A stretch of 64,000 nt of DNA, taken from the NCBI GenBank assembly GCA_012845835.1, contig JABAKD010000013.1:13198348-13262347 (forward strand). The letters are read 5' to 3'. Both the position numbers and the translations under genes were made by a program. Shown here in pieces: positions 1-13,448 of this stretch (positions are counted from its first letter, which is position 1; every line of letters begins with the position of its first letter). Under the pieces are notes generated by a model. The model did no database searches. It was given only the letters and a program-made list of their open reading frames with translations, and was not told where the DNA came from. Origin of the DNA: Undaria pinnatifida (lineage: Eukaryota; Sar; Phaeophyceae; Laminariales; Alariaceae).

Positions 1-351
1 CGGAAGTCTTAGAAAAACCGTTCGTGTTTGTTTGTTGACGTCTCACGCTGCGAGAATGCTGCTGCCGAGGCCCGTGGAGAGAACGATTACATCGTAGTAG
101 TCTTCCAAGAAATCGTCCGCGTCGTCAGTTTTTCCGCCCATCGCTCACGTGCTGGTCGCTGGAAGGTGATAGTGATAACAGAAGAAATCGCCGACGGTCA
201 ACAGACACCGTGATAGAACCAAACCGCATTCCCAACATGTTGGAAACCCAAACCTGCGATTGTGCCGCATTTTTTACGTTCGCAGGCTGCGAGCTGTGCG
301 TGTGCGGCTTCTGGCTTGCGTTGCCCGTCTTTCTGGGTGCAAGACACCGTC
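1..351. other. Upstream region of gene 1
   Basis: No independent gene is visible here. An open frame in phase with exon 1 begins near 262 but with GTG; the first in-frame ATG is at 352. The stretch is probably 5' UTR or promoter of gene 1. I see no clear TATA element. A pyrimidine-rich tract ending in CAG near 286 could be an acceptor for an untranslated upstream exon, but this is weak. Confidence 0.4.
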
Positions 352-1836
352 ATGGAGAGGGGTATCCAAACATCGTCAGTGCCTGCGAAACGCTCCAAGG
401 GGCACAAAAAATCGGCTGCTAGAAAGAGAAAAAGAGCTGATGCTGCTGCTACTTCTGCTGCTTGTTCTGCGGCTGTTGTTGCAACAGCAGCAGGAGCAGC
501 AGCAGCACCAGGAACAGGAGCTCGTGCTTCTCGTGCTGCCCCAGTGCCCACCCCTCCTGGCCATGCTAGTGCACGTCCTACAATGGGGACGTTATCCAGA
601 GCTCTCCCGAGCTCTGCTCCAGGCCGAAGCAAGCCGAACACGTGCAGCAATAACAAGACTCCTGCTGTGCCCCCTCGAGAAGGCGAGGAACGTCAACTAG
701 ACCGCAATCGCAAGGTACAGTCAACAGTAGTCACAACTGGTGGTGGTGGTGGTGGTGGTGCTGTTACTGCCCCTGCATCCGGTCTCGGAGCGTCACCGGG
801 AGCAGGCCCAGCGCACACCTTTCGCGTTCATCGCAGCGGCGTGAAAGCCGCCACAGCAGCAACAGCAGGCGAGAGCCAGCACCGATCAGCAGACAGCGGG
901 AACTCAGCGACCAAAACACCCCAGCCGCAGTCGTCACAAGTGTCCACGTCAACTACTACAACTACCACCGCTGCTGCTCATGCTGCTGTAGCAGTACTTG
1001 TAGGTTCACCGTCATCATCATCATCATCATCATCATCATCAGCGATTGCTCGTGCAAACAGCAACAAGACAACGGTGGGCACTCCGGCGTCAACGTCGGC
1101 TGGCGGCGAACAGAAGAAGAAAAAGAAGAAGAAAAAGAAAAAGAGAAAACGAGATACCGCACCAATAATAACTGATGCCACCGCGAAGCTTCCGCGTCGA
1201 GACAGCAACAGCTACAGCAGTAGCAGCAACAACAGCTATTCTATTAGCGCTAGCGCAGAGCGACGGCAAGCGCCGGGCGAGAAAGAAGCGCCACCTGCCC
1301 CCGGCAAACAACGCCACGGGAGGAAATCGCCTACATCCCCTGGAAAACCCGATATGCCTACATCTGCTGGAAAACCCGGTAAACGTGCATCTACCGGCAA
1401 ACCCGGTAGTCCTACATGTACTGGAAACCCCGGAACCGAGGAGGGGCGTGGACGTGGTGGGGGGCGGGACAAGGGCAAAGAGACGGAGCAAGAAGAGGAG
1501 GAGGAAGCACGGCTATCGAAGATTCTGGAAAGCGCGAGACAGAAGCACCGACGAGAGGTTGGCAAGGGGCGGCCGCTCTTAGGATGGGACGTTGCGGCCT
1601 TTGCCGGGTTTGTGTTCGAGGAGCTGGCGAAACCCCCCTTCCCTAGCAGGAGCAAAGATGGGGGGCATGCAAAAGGGAAGGGTAAGGTGCAGGCGCAAGA
1701 GAAACAGGTTGTAGCGCTTTCTGGCGTGGGGTTTGGGCTAAGTGGAGGCGAAGAGCAGGAGGTGGACGGGGGGGAAGCGGTGGCGGCTGCTGTGGACGCC
1801 GTAACTGCCACTGCCGAAAAGGCACATGCTGGGCAG
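352..1836 (+). CDS. Gene 1 exon 1: low-complexity basic N-terminus
   Basis: Encodes residues 1-495, ending in phase 0 at CAG|gtgagg. The ATG at 352 is the first in-frame ATG. Runs of Ala, Gly, Thr, Ser (TCA repeat near 1013-1040) and Lys are encoded by expanded trinucleotides. Near 1329-1432 there are four copies of a nine-residue repeat around GKP (PTSPGKPDM, PTSAGKPGK, RASTGKPGS, PTCTGNPG). Beyond about residue 375 it becomes charged and helical (EQEEEEEARLSKILESARQ), followed by GWDVAAFAGFVFEELAKPPF, the only part that looks like conserved, folded sequence. Confidence 0.8.
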
Positions 1837-4800
1837 GTGAGGTTCGTGCGCAGGGACAAACTACTTGGACTTCGGACTGGGTCTTATTTGCAGTAACAAA
1901 ACGCTTATGATTCCGCACTAATTCCAATGATTTGTGCCCGAAAACGCGGGTGCATCCTAAAGGGGTTAAGCGAGAGTCGTGTCATTCGTCGCCACCACTG
2001 GGTCTTCTTCTTTTTTTTATTGCCTCGTAGGTGACGATGTCCCAGTTCGAAACGCTCGTCCGAAATGAGGCGAAAGGTTTCACGGCCAGGCTGCGTGCGG
2101 CTTCCATGCTCCGGGTGGCCGTCGAAGAAGAGCAAGCAGGTGAGGACAAACGGCGTACCCTTGGTCATGGGTATTCGTTTAAACAGGGGTGCTGATTGTT
2201 GAAGACCAACGCGGTATCGGCTTTCTCTCGCAGCACCCGCAACCTATTAGTCTAGTATTTACCCTTACCTCATCACGTTGCTTGCTTGATTGCTTGTAGG
2301 GAACATTGAAGGCGCCGAGGCGGGGTGCGCTGCGTGCCTGACAGCCTGGCCCAGTTTCCCACGCGGCCACCTTAAAATGGCGCAGATTCTTCGAGCTCGC
2401 GGCGTGTCAGAGCAGGTGATGGTTTTTCACTGTCCACAGATGCGATGGACCGCTTTTCCTCGTATGTGTAGTGGTGGTTTACATAGGCGTGTGACGCGTC
2501 ATAGCAAAATGCTTCACGTTGGACGAAGCGCTGCACAGAATATGTGCTGGTCTGTAGCAACATGGTCATGCTGCTTTTTCGACAGCCTGGCATGGTTTCC
2601 GAAGAGGCTACCTTGAGAGAGCGCAGATTCCGCGAGCTCGAGGCATTTCGTAGCAGGTATTAATAGTACAGGGTACAGATGCGAGCCGCGTTCTCTCTTG
2701 TGTGTGGCGATGATTTACATAGGCGCGTGGCGGGTGTTGGCTCGACTTTTGCACGATACGTATCTGGTAAAAAGCCAACGGGGGGGGTACGGTGGTAGCA
2801 ACAAAGCTCGATTTTAAGAGATGTTAAATGGCTTGGCACGGGCACACTGCACGTTAGAATATACAGCAGATCACAACGTACCAAGTGCGAATCTTCGTCT
2901 GTATTTTTTTTCCGATATCGGAAGACCTGCAGAGATCTACGATGAACGACGAATGCGGTAATATTATCAGCAGACTAAATCATCGCGCGAATCAAGTAGA
3001 ATTATCCGATAATAGTGCTTGGCGTTACCAGCGTATACTCGAATCGTGGGGGTACTATGTACTATAATATCAGCGTACTACTATAGAACACAGGGTGATA
3101 CCAGAGGGATACACTCGAATATGAAGGTGGCAGCACCAGGGCTTCGAGCAAGGCTTGCACAAGCCACACGAGCTCACTCTCGAAACAAACCCTCCACCAC
3201 TCTTCTGAGCACATGAGCCACATAAGCGCCGTTAACACCCACTCTGGTTTAAGAAAAGCACCGCTTTGAGAGAGATCTACTTGGCTTGACACACCTCTCT
3301 CTTAAATCGTAGCCTCCCCCCCTGCAGTTTCTTATACAGACATTAGTCTAAAGCACGCCCTGCCTCATTGACATTTTGAGCCTGACCCAACAAGCACGAG
3401 TTTTTTTAGTGGTAAACAGGCGAGGTCGGGAGGTAACACAGTGGATCCACACTTGATTAAGTCGTCGATTTGTCGTGAAACATCAGTGTAACAAAAGAGG
3501 AAAAGTTGGCGAAAAGTCTGGGAGGTGAGCACATGCTCGTTTTCTGTTTCGATTTCGTTTTGTTCCGACGCCTGGTTTGCCCCACTGTAAATACGATATA
3601 CCAGCGGGCGATACGAGACGTGGAGTTCCATTTGCGACTGGCGTTAGGGTCTGCTTCAAAGGCGGGGACAGGGCCCGAGGGCGAGGAGATAGCCCGGGCG
3701 GCGGCCGAGCGCCTGGCCCTCTTGCTTTGCCAGGAGGGTCGAAACAAGGAGGCGGCTAAAATTCTGAAACGGCAGGGTTTCAGGTGAACCGAAACTATGA
3801 GACGAGAGGCAGGATCCTGATGTTTTTTTTCAATGTCCCACTTCTCTGGTACAAGCCCCAAGAAACAACAATATAAGTGTACGGTAGGTGAGACCCTCGA
3901 GGCGGGCACGGCGTTCGGCTTACACATCCCGGCCCCCCTCTTTGAGCCGGAAGGGGGGGCGGGGAGCAGTCGGGACGACACCACTGTCATGGCAGCCTCC
4001 AATTAATTGTCGCGACCCTTCGCGGTGATATTTGGGCCCGCCACGCGTCACATGTGTGCATTTGGCAGCCTATTAAATAGCATTTACCACGGGCGCCTCG
4101 CTTGTGGGGCATGTAATCCAGGGATGTGTTTTTTCGGCTATCACTCTCCTACGCGAAGCTCAGGCGCACCGTTCAGTCGTAGGCACTTTCACGCCGCCGC
4201 TACTGCCTCCTCCGTCGGCTCGCCTCTCTAAATGCCCCCCCCCGAAAAAAAAACTCCTCGTCTGCGTTGCAGACGAGAGTAGAACCACACAGTGGGAAAA
4301 TGTGATTTGCACAAGGAGGAACGGGATGTGTTAGAGGAAGTGATGTGGCGGATGTGATGGGGATAAGTTTGGTACATTAGGGAAGTAGCGAGAAAACGAT
4401 CGCTATCCTAGGAGACAGATGGTGCCACCGACGGTCAAAGAGGAAGGAGCGAAAGGTTTTTCATGAAATATACGGAAGATGGGTAGTTAGCGTACTACTG
4501 TGGGAGGCGTCTCTATTAGGCTATTAGGAGTAGGAATGGTGCTCCGTCTCGAAAGGGATAAGTGGTCAATGGCGACAGGACTAAGGCAAGCAACAAATGA
4601 GTACGCCCCCCACCACCCATCCTCCCCCTCTTCGCACCCTCAGGTCCCACCCACCCACCCCCAAGCACCCCGCGACCCCCCCACCCCACGTCACCCCACC
4701 CCATCCCACCCCACCCCACCCCACCCCACCCCACTTCATCCGTCTTGAAAGGGTGCATGGTCAATGGTCAAATGACTATTTACAGGGCAAGCGGCAGATG

Positions 4801-7800
4801 AGTGCGCCCCTTCCCCCGCCCAACCCCCCCGCACGTCCTCCCCTCCCTAACCATCTCTGTCATCTTCGACCTGTAACTGCCTCCCTGTGCACGGCCTTAA
4901 CAACGCAGGTATCGCCTCTCGACCGACGTCCTCTGCTACCCGCTTCCCCAAACTGGACCGTCGCCGGCGGCGGAATCAACACCATCTTCAGGAAGGCATC
5001 CCTCAAAGCTAATGCCTGCCGTGGAGAAACGCCGGGGACGCGATGGGGGGAAACTGCGGGATGGGAACGCTGGACGGGGGCGAGGCGGGACGGGGGCGGG
5101 GGTAGGGGTGGGGCGGGCGGGAGTGGAGAGCGGAGAGGCCTCGGAGTTTGTGTCGGCTCTTGACGGCGCGTTGCCGCTGGTAATGCTTGAGCACCTGCAG
5201 GTGGGCAAGTACCCCCCGCAAGTGTTCGATCTGCGCGAGTTTTCGTGTATCCCTGTGTGCGCTGGTGTTTTGCTTGTTGTGCCCGGCATTTTTTTTTCGC
5301 TGGGTGTGTGTGCGCGCGTTTCGTACCAGATGTGCGTTGTTTTATTTTTGTGCTCGGGCGGGGGGGGGGGGGGGGGATGTTGCTACGTGCTTTTATGGGT
5401 AATTCGTACCAGTTTCGATGGTTTTTGTTATTTTTTGTGTCCGGTATGTTTTTGTTGCGGGGGTCTGTCTGGTCGTCGGATCTTGCTGTGGTCGGAGGTG
5501 GCCCGTTCGAGCTTCTGTCGGTGGGTGGATCTTGCGAGGAGTGAGGAGTGAGTTAGACGCGCGCTTCGATAGATGTAGCACTCTTTTGGCCAAAATATTT
5601 TCTGAATGACGGTGTGCTCCTTGACCCCAATTTGTCCAAAATCGTCGGAATTCACGTCATTCTTGTTTTGCGAAATGATTGTTTTTGTCTATATATATCT
5701 GGGCCACGGGGTGGGTTTGCTCGTCGGATTTGCACTTTCGGTTTCAACGCGTGCTGCGATAGAGGTATACCTTTTTTCGTCTGAAATGTTTTTCTGAATG
5801 ACGGGGCTCCTATTAACCCGAAATCGCCGGATAAAAAATAAATAATAGGCCATTTTTTTATTTGCATGGTTCTCGTTGTGTACCTAGGCCATGGGATATA
5901 TTTTTCATCCGGCATGTAGCAGTTTTGATTTTTCTCCAAAATAAATCAGTTTTTGGGAGAGGTCTTGAGCTCCCAAAATTTAGGAACCTTGAAGAAAAAA
6001 AAGTGGTGCGCCTCTATCGTAGCACGCGTCTTTAAATCTCATACCTTAGTTTTTTTTCAAGAGCCCTTCAACTGAGGAGCTCGAGAAAACCACTGGTGCA
6101 CATACCTACTATGGCGCGAGTCGTTGAGGGCTGCCATCGGCAACAACTACCCCCCTTTCGGCGCTTGGGGACTGCTTCAAGACGCCTGCGGGCATAGGAG
6201 TCCTTTTTTTTTTTTTGCGAAACAGATCTGACTGACGACTCTACAACAGAGGAAACTACCCAAACGAGTAATCTCTGGCTAAACGAGTAATCTCAAGCTA
6301 GGGGTGCAGAACATTCGAAGAAGTTTCCGAGCTCCTAACGTGAGGAGGTCAACATCGACACCATTATCCGTCATCACCCGACCTAAACACGCCTTTTCGA
6401 AGACGTTCGTTCGCACAACCCGTCCAACGTTTTCTATGCGCTAGTCCCGAAACAACTATAGTCGTAAAAAAATTGTACTAACCGATGGTCCCAACACTTG
6501 GAAGAGCTCAGCCGGTCGGAAACATTAGTTAACCCGAAAACGGCGACAACCCCTACTGCGGAACGCCTCCAAAAACGTTGAACTCCTGCTTGTGTTTTGA
6601 GTTGTTTCTTAGCCTAATGTAGGCCATGGGATTGCTCATCGAGTTGAGCAGGCAGTTTTTCGGGCGGGGTAAGGGGTTACTGAAGAGGCTCATGCTTCTG
6701 AAGCTATGGACGTGTCGGTCTCGTGTGCGTGTCTGATATTCTCATATTTCGTCGTGTGTCCGTCCGCTGTACAATGCAGAGCGGTACCCGGAGGGTGGGC
6801 GTACACAAAGGCGGTGGTGTGCCCTTCGGACAAAACAGTAGTGGTCCCGACCTAGCGCCGGTTGAGTATTGCCGGTTGCCCGATATACCGCCTGTGAAAC
6901 CGCTTGGCATAGGTCGATGGGAATCCCTGGTGGCCAGCTCTGGTTTTTGCTATAGAGTGCCGGCATTTCCGACGGGAGCATACCGGCGCTACGAAGGGAC
7001 CGCTACTGCTGTAGTTTCAGTCTTATTACGATAGTTTTCGTGTGCTGAAGAGCTGAATAGCCTAAATAAAAAAAACTCGTTTGGGCTGGTAGGTGCTGCT
7101 TTGCCCGATTTCTCGCGCGGTGGCTAGTTGCCTTTTGGTTTAGTTTTCCACACGAGATTTTTTTGACGTTATTCCTGGTCGTATAGCTCATGGAAACGCC
7201 TCTGCTGCTGCCCCTTTCCAATTTGCGACACCCCCCGAGATTTCAAGCCCATCACACCCCGCAGGGGAACCTTGTGCTTGGTATCCCCTTATCCTATGGA
7301 GGTCTCGAGACCTATACGGTATAACACGCAATATAGCACACCCCGGTGATAACCCCGAGGACGAGTTTCCAAGCATGTTTTGTCAACAACGGAGAGAGGG
7401 GAGAGTAGTGCCAACGCCTATCGATGCGTCTATGGCCAGATCTCGACGAGACATTTCCAAACCCGTCGCTTTCGTTTGTGTGTGGGCTCGTGCTACGACC
7501 GAGCTACGAGGCTCTTTTGTTCAGGGCTTTTCACGGGTCAGGAGATTCAGGGTAACACGTCCCGGCTCGCGACACTAAATAACTTCTTGGCCCGACCCGA
7601 CCCGACCCTTCCCGTGAGATTTGAAACATCTCTTGGCCCGACCCCACTCGACCCGCGAGATTTAGAAATCCTCCTGACATGGTCGGCGGGTCGGGTCATG
7701 ATCCGTGAAGAGCCTTGCTCTTTTTGGCTAAAGAAAATCCTGAATGGGGGGGCGGGACTCCTTAACCCCTTTGGAGCCCCCAAACCCCTCCCTATACTAA

Positions 7801-10800
7801 ATCCAAGTCATTTTGTCCCCAAAAAGGGTTTCCAGTTGTAAAGGGGTTAACCCCTTTGGAGCCCCAAAACCCCTCCCTATACTAATTCCAAGTAACTTTG
7901 TCGAAAAAAACGGGTATCCAGCTGTAAACGCGTTAACCCAAAAATGGTCGGAAGGCCATGCTTCGTTTGGCATTGTGATTTTTTTTGTACACCTAACCTT
8001 AGCCTGCCTGGGCTATGGGATTGGTCATCGGGTGGGTTGCACTTCATTTTTTCTCAAAATCGGTATTTTGGGTGGGTTGTATAGAACTCAGCTACCAAGT
8101 CAAGTGAAAAGGAGTGAGTCCCAGAAAAAATGGGTGCACCTCTTATGTACCGTACTATTTTTCCCCATTTTTTTTTCGTGTATGCCCCTCTTGTGTGGGA
8201 GAACATGGGCTCGGAAGCTCTCATACCAAGGGGTGTGTTGCCATGCGTGTTGTACGGTATGTGCATGCTTGTGGGGGGGAGGGGGGCAGGGAGCGCCTTC
8301 ACGCACATATCAGTAACCGATAGCCTTGTGTTACGAGAGGGCGGACCAAGAACCGTGCCTGGTCAGTGATTTGCTCGTTACTCGTTGGGGCAACCGGTGG
8401 CATTTTCAGGGGTCTAGACTCTCAGTAGATAGTCGTACGCGCCCCCCCCCCCCCCCCCCCCCCCACCCCACCGCGCCCCGCCCCCTGCTGCCGTACAAAC
8501 CGCTCCCTTCCCTTGACAACTCTATGAGGCGATGCTATGAATGAAACATCATTATGGTCTATACGCCTGCCTATAATATACGGGCCTCATTTGAGCTGAT
8601 TTGAATCCAGATATCTGAAGTCTGAATCTGGTTATTACAGCACTACCCACTAGCCTGCACAGTTATGTGACTATGTATTTCTATAACCCACATAACCCGG
8701 ATATGTATACATATAGTCTATATATGCAACGCCTTCCACGAGCACACACAACTGCAGTTGACGATGGTTGCAATTATCCACAAACGCGGGAGTTCCTAGC
8801 GAGTTTTTTTTCCTTCCTTGCCTTCCACGGGCTCTCAACGTTGGCCATAGTTACAAATATGCCCCCAAGTACGAGTTCCTATAATAGCGAGAGCTGCCCG
8901 AATTTTTTGTTGTCGGTGACGGTGTCTGCAGGAAGCCTTCGGGAGCCGGTCGCGATTCTGGAGTGATCACGGCTACAACAGCGAGACAGGCACCCCCGGA
9001 TACTTCAGCTATATACACAGCCTGGAGGGACCCCACAAGACCAGCATTGAACAGGTATGCGCGCCGCCGCCGCCGCTGCTACTGCTGCCGCCGCCACTGC
9101 TGCTGCTGCTGTTATTGCTGCTGTTGCTGCTGTTGCAGCTGCTGTTGCTGCTGCTGTTGCTGCTGCTGTTGCCGATTCTGCTATTATAGCATTCTCCGTT
9201 GAGCCTCTTAGCCGATCAGCTTTTCTCCGAATACCTGATCTAGATATAAATCGTGTTAGTATTTACTTGCTACAAAAAAAAGAAAAAAGTTTGAAGACCC
9301 AATCAAAATAAGGATCGATTACGAAAGACAATGGATATACTACTGCTGCTGCTGCTGTCGCCCCCGTTGCTGCTGTGCTGCGGTTTGTTGCTCCCCCTAG
9401 TTTTCTCCGCCATTTCTCTCAACTCCAAAAGCAGCACAGCAGTGGTGTATAGAGAGCATGCCACTTCGAAAGGAAATTTAAGGGCCGATTGGTATTTATA
9501 GGAGTACCCACGAATGTCCGCACGTTTTATGCCGAGAGTAGTACATGTCTGTGTGACGCACGTAGCGGGGGGGGGGTGCATACTGAACATTCTCGAGAGG
9601 CAGACACAAGGTTAACGCGTGCTACGATAGAGGTATTAAGGTATACCTTTTTTTGGCGAAAATGTTTTTTGAATAACGGGGCTCCTTAACCCAAAATGGC
9701 CGGGAAAAAAATAACTAGTAGCCCATTTTTTTTGCATGCTTCTCGTTGTTTGCCTAGGCCATGGGATTTTTCATCCGGCATATAGCAATTTTGATTTTTC
9801 TCCAAGTCGGTTTTCGGGAGAGGTCTTGAGCTCCCAAAATTTAGGAAACCTCAGAAAAAAAGTGGTGCATCTCTATCGTAGCACGCAGCGGTTCACCGCG
9901 GCGCAATGTGTACAGCACGACACCAAAACGATTCCGCGAAAAGACAGACAGGCTAGAAGGGGTCCCGAGCCACGGGGGTTGTGAGTTGGTGGACTGTAAG
10001 ACACAGCGGGGGGGCGTGCATATTGTTGTTGTTGTCGTTCTCACATTAACTCGCATAATCAAGTCCGTGGTCACAGGACGGGCTCCAGTCACTGGAGCTG
10101 AGGAAGACCCCAGGGAAAAAACACAAACCAAAGGTGGTAAACGCATATATCACAGCTGACGCAATTGATGCCTCCACCAGAAACATATAAAAAGTGAAAT
10201 CGGGAGTCAGCCTACGACTGAACACTCTCGAGAGGCAGACACAAGGCTCACCCTGGCGCAATATGTACAACACGACACCAAAACGATCCCGCGAGAAACA
10301 GACAGGCTGAAAGGGGTCTCGAGCCACTGGGACTGTGAGTTAGTTTGACTATAAGATACATGCTACGTTTGAGGTGCACGAGTTTGCCGTCTGGGGGCGA
10401 TCACTTGAGGGGTCCCATACCTCGCCGCCTCGCCCAAACACCGATTTTGAGAAGAAGTAAAGTGCAATCCGATGACCAAAACCCATAGCTTAGGGATGCG
10501 GAAAAAAAAAAATTAGCAAAAAAAAAGAAAGAGTGGCATTCCGACTATTGTAGGTTATAACGCTATTACAACTGGAAACCCGTTTTCGGGGACGAAAAAA
10601 CTTGGAGTTAGTGTAGGGAGGGGTTTCGGGGCTGTAAAGGGGTTGAGGGGCCGAGCCTTCAAGAAGAAAACCAATTCGATAAAAAAAAGTGCTAACAACG
10701 CCTCTATCGTAGCACAAAAGTCATAAGTCGAAGACGATAGACAGTCACTACTATAGTCATTAGTTGAATAGGTGTTACAGTGTGTTACGGGTGGTTGCGT

Positions 10801-13364
10801 GCGGTAATTGCCGGATCTATGCGTTCTTGTAACTGGCTGATCGCGTTTTTGTGGCTCGATTATGTGTCTTGTATCGAGAAGAAACAAACACGCTTTCTAC
10901 GATAGAGGTGTTAAGGTATACCGTTTTTTGGCTGAAAATTGTTCTGAATGACGGAGCTCCTTACGCCGCAACCCCTGGAAGATCATTCTCGTTTTCCAAT
11001 ATGAAAATTGTTTGTGCCTAGGCCATGGGTTTTTTTTCATCGGGTTGCAGTTCCAGTTTTTCTCAAAAAACACTTTTTGCCTCAGAAGGCAAATAGAGCT
11101 CCTCTACGAGGTGAGGTTATGAGCCTCGGAACAAACTGGCGCACCGTCACCGTAGCACGTGTCTAAAGTCACTTGTTAGGGATTAGTAGTGATTGCTTCT
11201 CCACCCAACTAATAATAACTAGTACTAATAATGAGCCATCCCACGGGTAGTAAGAACTTTCCGAGAATTTTTTTTTCGGGGTGCAGCAGATTTTTAAGAA
11301 CTTTCCGAGCTAGGAGGTCAATATCAACACCATCATCCATCATCACCCGAAACATGACTTGGAAGGCATTCGTTCGCGCAACCCGACCAAGTTTCTACGC
11401 CCTAGTCCCAAAAAAAATGATACCCGTAAACGTTTCAGGCTAACCGGTAGTTCTTCACCTGAGGTCAACCGGCAAGGTATACCTTTTTTTGGCTCAAAAA
11501 ATGCAAACCCTGCTGTGGGATGACTCTGATCATCCCGTCCCGTTCGGGAGTCGTTCTACGGTAGAGATGCGGCGGAGGTTTCTGGGCTCTTGACGTGAGG
11601 ACCTCAATGTCCCACCCGATGCATGGCTCCAAAGGCAATCCATCGCGCAACCCGCCCAACAGCTGCTATGCGTTGGTCCTAAAACAAATGTTCTCGTAAA
11701 AGTGTCGAACTAACCGGTGGTCGCTCACTTGAGGAGCTTAACCGCACTATAGAGGTCAGAAACACCATATGGCTTACATAGTGCATCTCCTAGTGCACTA
11801 TAAAGGGATGACTCTCAGCTAACTTCATGGCTAACTTCATAGCCCTACCAACCACCCAAACACCTTTTCCCGAACGATGGCCAAGGCGTGTGTTAATCCG
11901 CGTCGCCGAGGGTGCGCGGTCGACAAGCTAGCGACTCAGACGGGACATGCGTTGTTATTCGCTCCCTCCGAATCCTCCTCCCCCTCTGCCTGATCTCCAC
12001 CTCGACGCGGACCTCTTGTGCAGGTGATAGGCCGCGTCAGGGCCTTGGCGGAGCAAAGCTTTCCCGCGGTGAAGGAAGCCAAGTTCGTGGAGTGGTGGGC
12101 CCACCGCCGGCCTCACTCGAGCGGCCATCAGATGCACTTCGACTCCGACAACGAAGGCCGCGGGGGCGTTCGCAATCCTATCGTCAGGTACGCCGGGCGG
12201 GCACACGACTAAAAGAGAGAAAAGGACACCATTTCACACTCGTCATCACCCATGTTGGATACCAAAACCAACTATAAATAGTTGGACGAGTATTGGAGTT
12301 CAGATTAGAAATTAACGAAACAAAACATTTGCTTATGTTTCACGTAGTTGTTATACCCCCCTTGTCTGGGTATCGGAAATGGATGCGTGATGGCGAGATT
12401 TTTTTTTTTTTTTTTTTCCTCCTGGGTACGCCAAATTCGCAGCTTTTGTTTCACGTCTCGAGTTTCTCCTCGCGGGTGGGATCGAGTCGGGTCGGGTCGA
12501 GTCGGGTCGGGTGGAGTCGGGTCGGGTCGGGTCGGGTCGGGTCGAGTCGGGTCATGATTACCCGTCACGAACCGACCCGTGAGATTTGATCGCGTCCTGC
12601 CCCGACCCCATCCAACCCGTGAAAATTCGAATACCTCCTGACACGACCCGACTCCGCCCGCGAGAATTTGAAAACACCTGCAAAACAAGGCCCCGCCAGC
12701 TGCAGGACAGCAACGGCGTTTTTCGCCAAGGCGCGCGCTACGGGTACGAGTAGCGTTTTTTTTCGACCAAGTGTTCCCGCCTGATGAGACTCTCCAATCG
12801 AGGAAGTACCCAATGTCATGATATGATATCATGGGACTATTAACTATTAAGCAGCCTTTTAGCACCGCACTCCCCATATGGGGACAACATACTTGGAATT
12901 AGACTGAACATTTAGGAGTTGGAAATGGGTTAATACCAACTAATTGGGGTTTACATTAGTAGACGCAAGCTACTTTTGGTACGGCAAGAGGTGCATACTT
13001 GTTTTTTTCTGAGCTTCTTGAATTGAAGAGTTGTATCCCTTCTTAGGCAATAACTCATTTTGAGTAAACCGCAAGTTTTACTACCCGATCCGATGACCGA
13101 ACCAAGTCCATGGCCTAGGAATTAACAAAAAATCTGTCACACTACCAAAGACAATAATTACTTTCGGACGGGTTGGAGGTTATAGGGCCCCATTCATTCA
13201 GGCAGGATTTTTTTTGCCCTGAAGGTGCTAGAGTACCTCTATATCGTAACGCGCGTCAGTGCCTGGTGTTTTGTTGTGTGCCCCGCATAGGCCGTGGGAT
13301 GTCTTCATAAGGTTTGCCCTCTCGCTCTTTGCTCTATCTCAAAAATCAGTGGTTGGGTGAGGTA

Positions 13365-13448
<84 letters not shown>

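Larger units (their letters stand above)
3784..4908 (+). other. Intron 4
   Basis: GT-AG intron of 1,125 bp. It contains a LINE 3' end (about 4290-4625), a C-rich ACCCC/CACCC tract (about 4605-4740) and otherwise no feature. Confidence 0.7.
5201..8931 (+). other. Intron 5, filled with A, B, C and GGGTC repeats
   Basis: GT-AG intron of 3,731 bp. Contents in order: a poly-G run (about 5359-5372), nested A copies (5557-6130), a C copy (6310-6545), an A-like fragment (about 6600-6680), unassigned sequence (6690-7560), GGGTC-type repeats (7560-7700), an A copy split by two B elements (7700-8150), and a poly-C run (about 8441-8463). Confidence 0.75.
9055..12023 (+). other. Intron 6
   Basis: GT-AG intron of 2,969 bp holding a CTG/GCT microsatellite (9060-9180), A copies (9615-9886, 10357-10715, 10889-11161), a B copy (10556-10645), an S copy (about 10023-10210), a duplicated unit of roughly 130 bp (9575-10010 versus 10212-10345) and two C copies. 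Confidence 0.75.

Noticed and set aside
198-656. 152-codon frame on the minus strand
   Set aside because: Antisense to gene 1 exon 1, Ala-rich because of the expanded GCT/GCA codons opposite; no family similarity.
1236-1859. 207-codon minus-strand frame
   Set aside because: Antisense shadow of exon 1 low-complexity sequence.
3506-3787. TPR-ending gene stopping at 3785-3787
   Set aside because: The stop lies right after a good donor (CAG|gtgaac), and splicing to 4909 keeps the frame and leads into the oxygenase domain.
4597-5163. 188-codon frame through the C-rich tract
   Set aside because: His/Pro/Thr low complexity from CACCC repeats; exon 5 uses another frame with conserved motifs.
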